Below are positions 5,107 to 5,395 of a stretch of DNA of 5,395 nucleotides, piece by piece; within the stretch, counting starts at the first letter, position 1; each line of letters starts with the position of its first letter. Origin of the DNA: Promethearchaeota archaeon (GTDB lineage Archaea > Asgardarchaeota > Lokiarchaeia > Sigynarchaeales > SOKP01); the NCBI GenBank assembly GCA_019894735.1, contig JAGXOB010000155.1, positions 1-5,395 on the forward strand. Direction: 5' to 3'. The notes beneath the pieces are model-generated. The model was not told the origin of the DNA and searched no databases. It was given only the letters and a program-made list of their open reading frames with translations. A program made the translations under genes and the position numbers.

Positions 5107-5395
5107 TTAAGGAAAATAATAAACATACATAAAATATATTACGCTCTCCACCACTAAATTGTTCAATTCTTTCTTTAATTCTCCTTCTAATTTTTTATAT
5201 ACAGGCATTATCCTATGTTTTAATCTTAAATCACTATTATATTAATCTACAATGTTTTTTAAATTATCGTATCTTAAGGCTAGGTCATTCTCAAGTGTAT
5301 CCCTTACCCAAGAGGGGAGATCCGCTGGTTTATATGTCTTTTCCGTCTATATTTCTTTGGTCGAAAATATAGCTAGCATACAAAAACTAATAAAA
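5107..5395 (-). pseudogene. Decayed gene of unknown function, two in-frame stops, runs off window
   Basis: One frame of the complement reads like protein over the whole stretch from the right edge to a TAA at 5109-5107. It is interrupted by TAG at 5349-5347 and TAA at 5244-5242. The 34-codon piece between them includes KPADLPSWVRDTLENDLALR, and the 44-codon last piece includes VYKKLEGELKKELNNLVVES. These are charged, helix-forming sequences unlike translated spacer. No frameshift is needed to join the pieces. The first readable part (MLAIFSTKEI, from 5379) is hydrophobic. No family is recognised. The last 12 residues (VIYFMYVYYFP) look unlike the rest and may be read-through beyond the original end. 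A Met at 5208-5206 could start a 33-residue peptide if the tail is still expressed. It ends 13 bases from the thyA stop and is convergent with it. Sequencing error is an alternative to real decay. Confidence 0.5.

Noticed and set aside
5107..5395. Intact gene read through its stops by pyrrolysine insertion
   Set aside because: Pyrrolysine would account for the TAG at 5347-5349 only. The second stop is TAA, and no pyl genes are visible.

Overview
The window is strongly AT-rich and looks like archaeal chromosome. Four things point that way: a thymidylate synthase of the archaeal ThyA type, two SEC59/DGK1-family CTP-dependent lipid kinase homologues, a MoaD/SAMP-like protein ending in Gly-Gly, and TATA-box-like elements placed as expected for archaeal TBP promoters, one of them compatible with a leaderless mRNA. 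The low GC, roomy intergenic spaces and decayed ORFs would suit an Asgard (Loki-like) genome, but that placement is a guess.

Layout. Positions 1-221 (minus) hold the start of a small membrane protein cut by the window edge. Positions 222-660 have no large gene, only a possible 56-codon GTG-start ORF (446-616, plus). Positions 661-1263 (minus) encode a Maf-family nucleotide pyrophosphatase. Divergent from it, 1347-2453 and 2501-3532 (plus) encode two distantly related multi-pass membrane proteins in tandem. Both carry the residues expected of CTP-dependent polyprenol or lipid kinases. Convergent with them, 3552-3845 (minus) encodes a ubiquitin-like sulfur-carrier-type protein from a GTG start. 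A 240-base divergent spacer with a perfect 18-base palindrome and a TATA/Shine-Dalgarno pair leads into thymidylate synthase (4086-5093, plus). Positions 5107-5395 (minus) hold an apparently broken gene with two in-frame stops.

How the genes relate. The two kinase-like genes are probably one transcription unit (47-base gap, good ribosome binding site on the second) and may make polyprenyl-phosphate or phosphorylate other membrane lipids with CTP. Maf (nucleotide-pool cleaning) and ThyA (dTMP synthesis) both concern nucleotide pools, but separate transcription units in different orientations lie between them, so no shared regulation is implied. No E1-like partner of the ubiquitin-like protein is in view. 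I see no RNA gene, CRISPR array or mobile element. I found no coherent new multi-gene system. The most unusual items are the tandem divergent kinase pair, the Gly-Gly protein, the extended and C-terminally short ThyA, and the decayed gene at the right edge.
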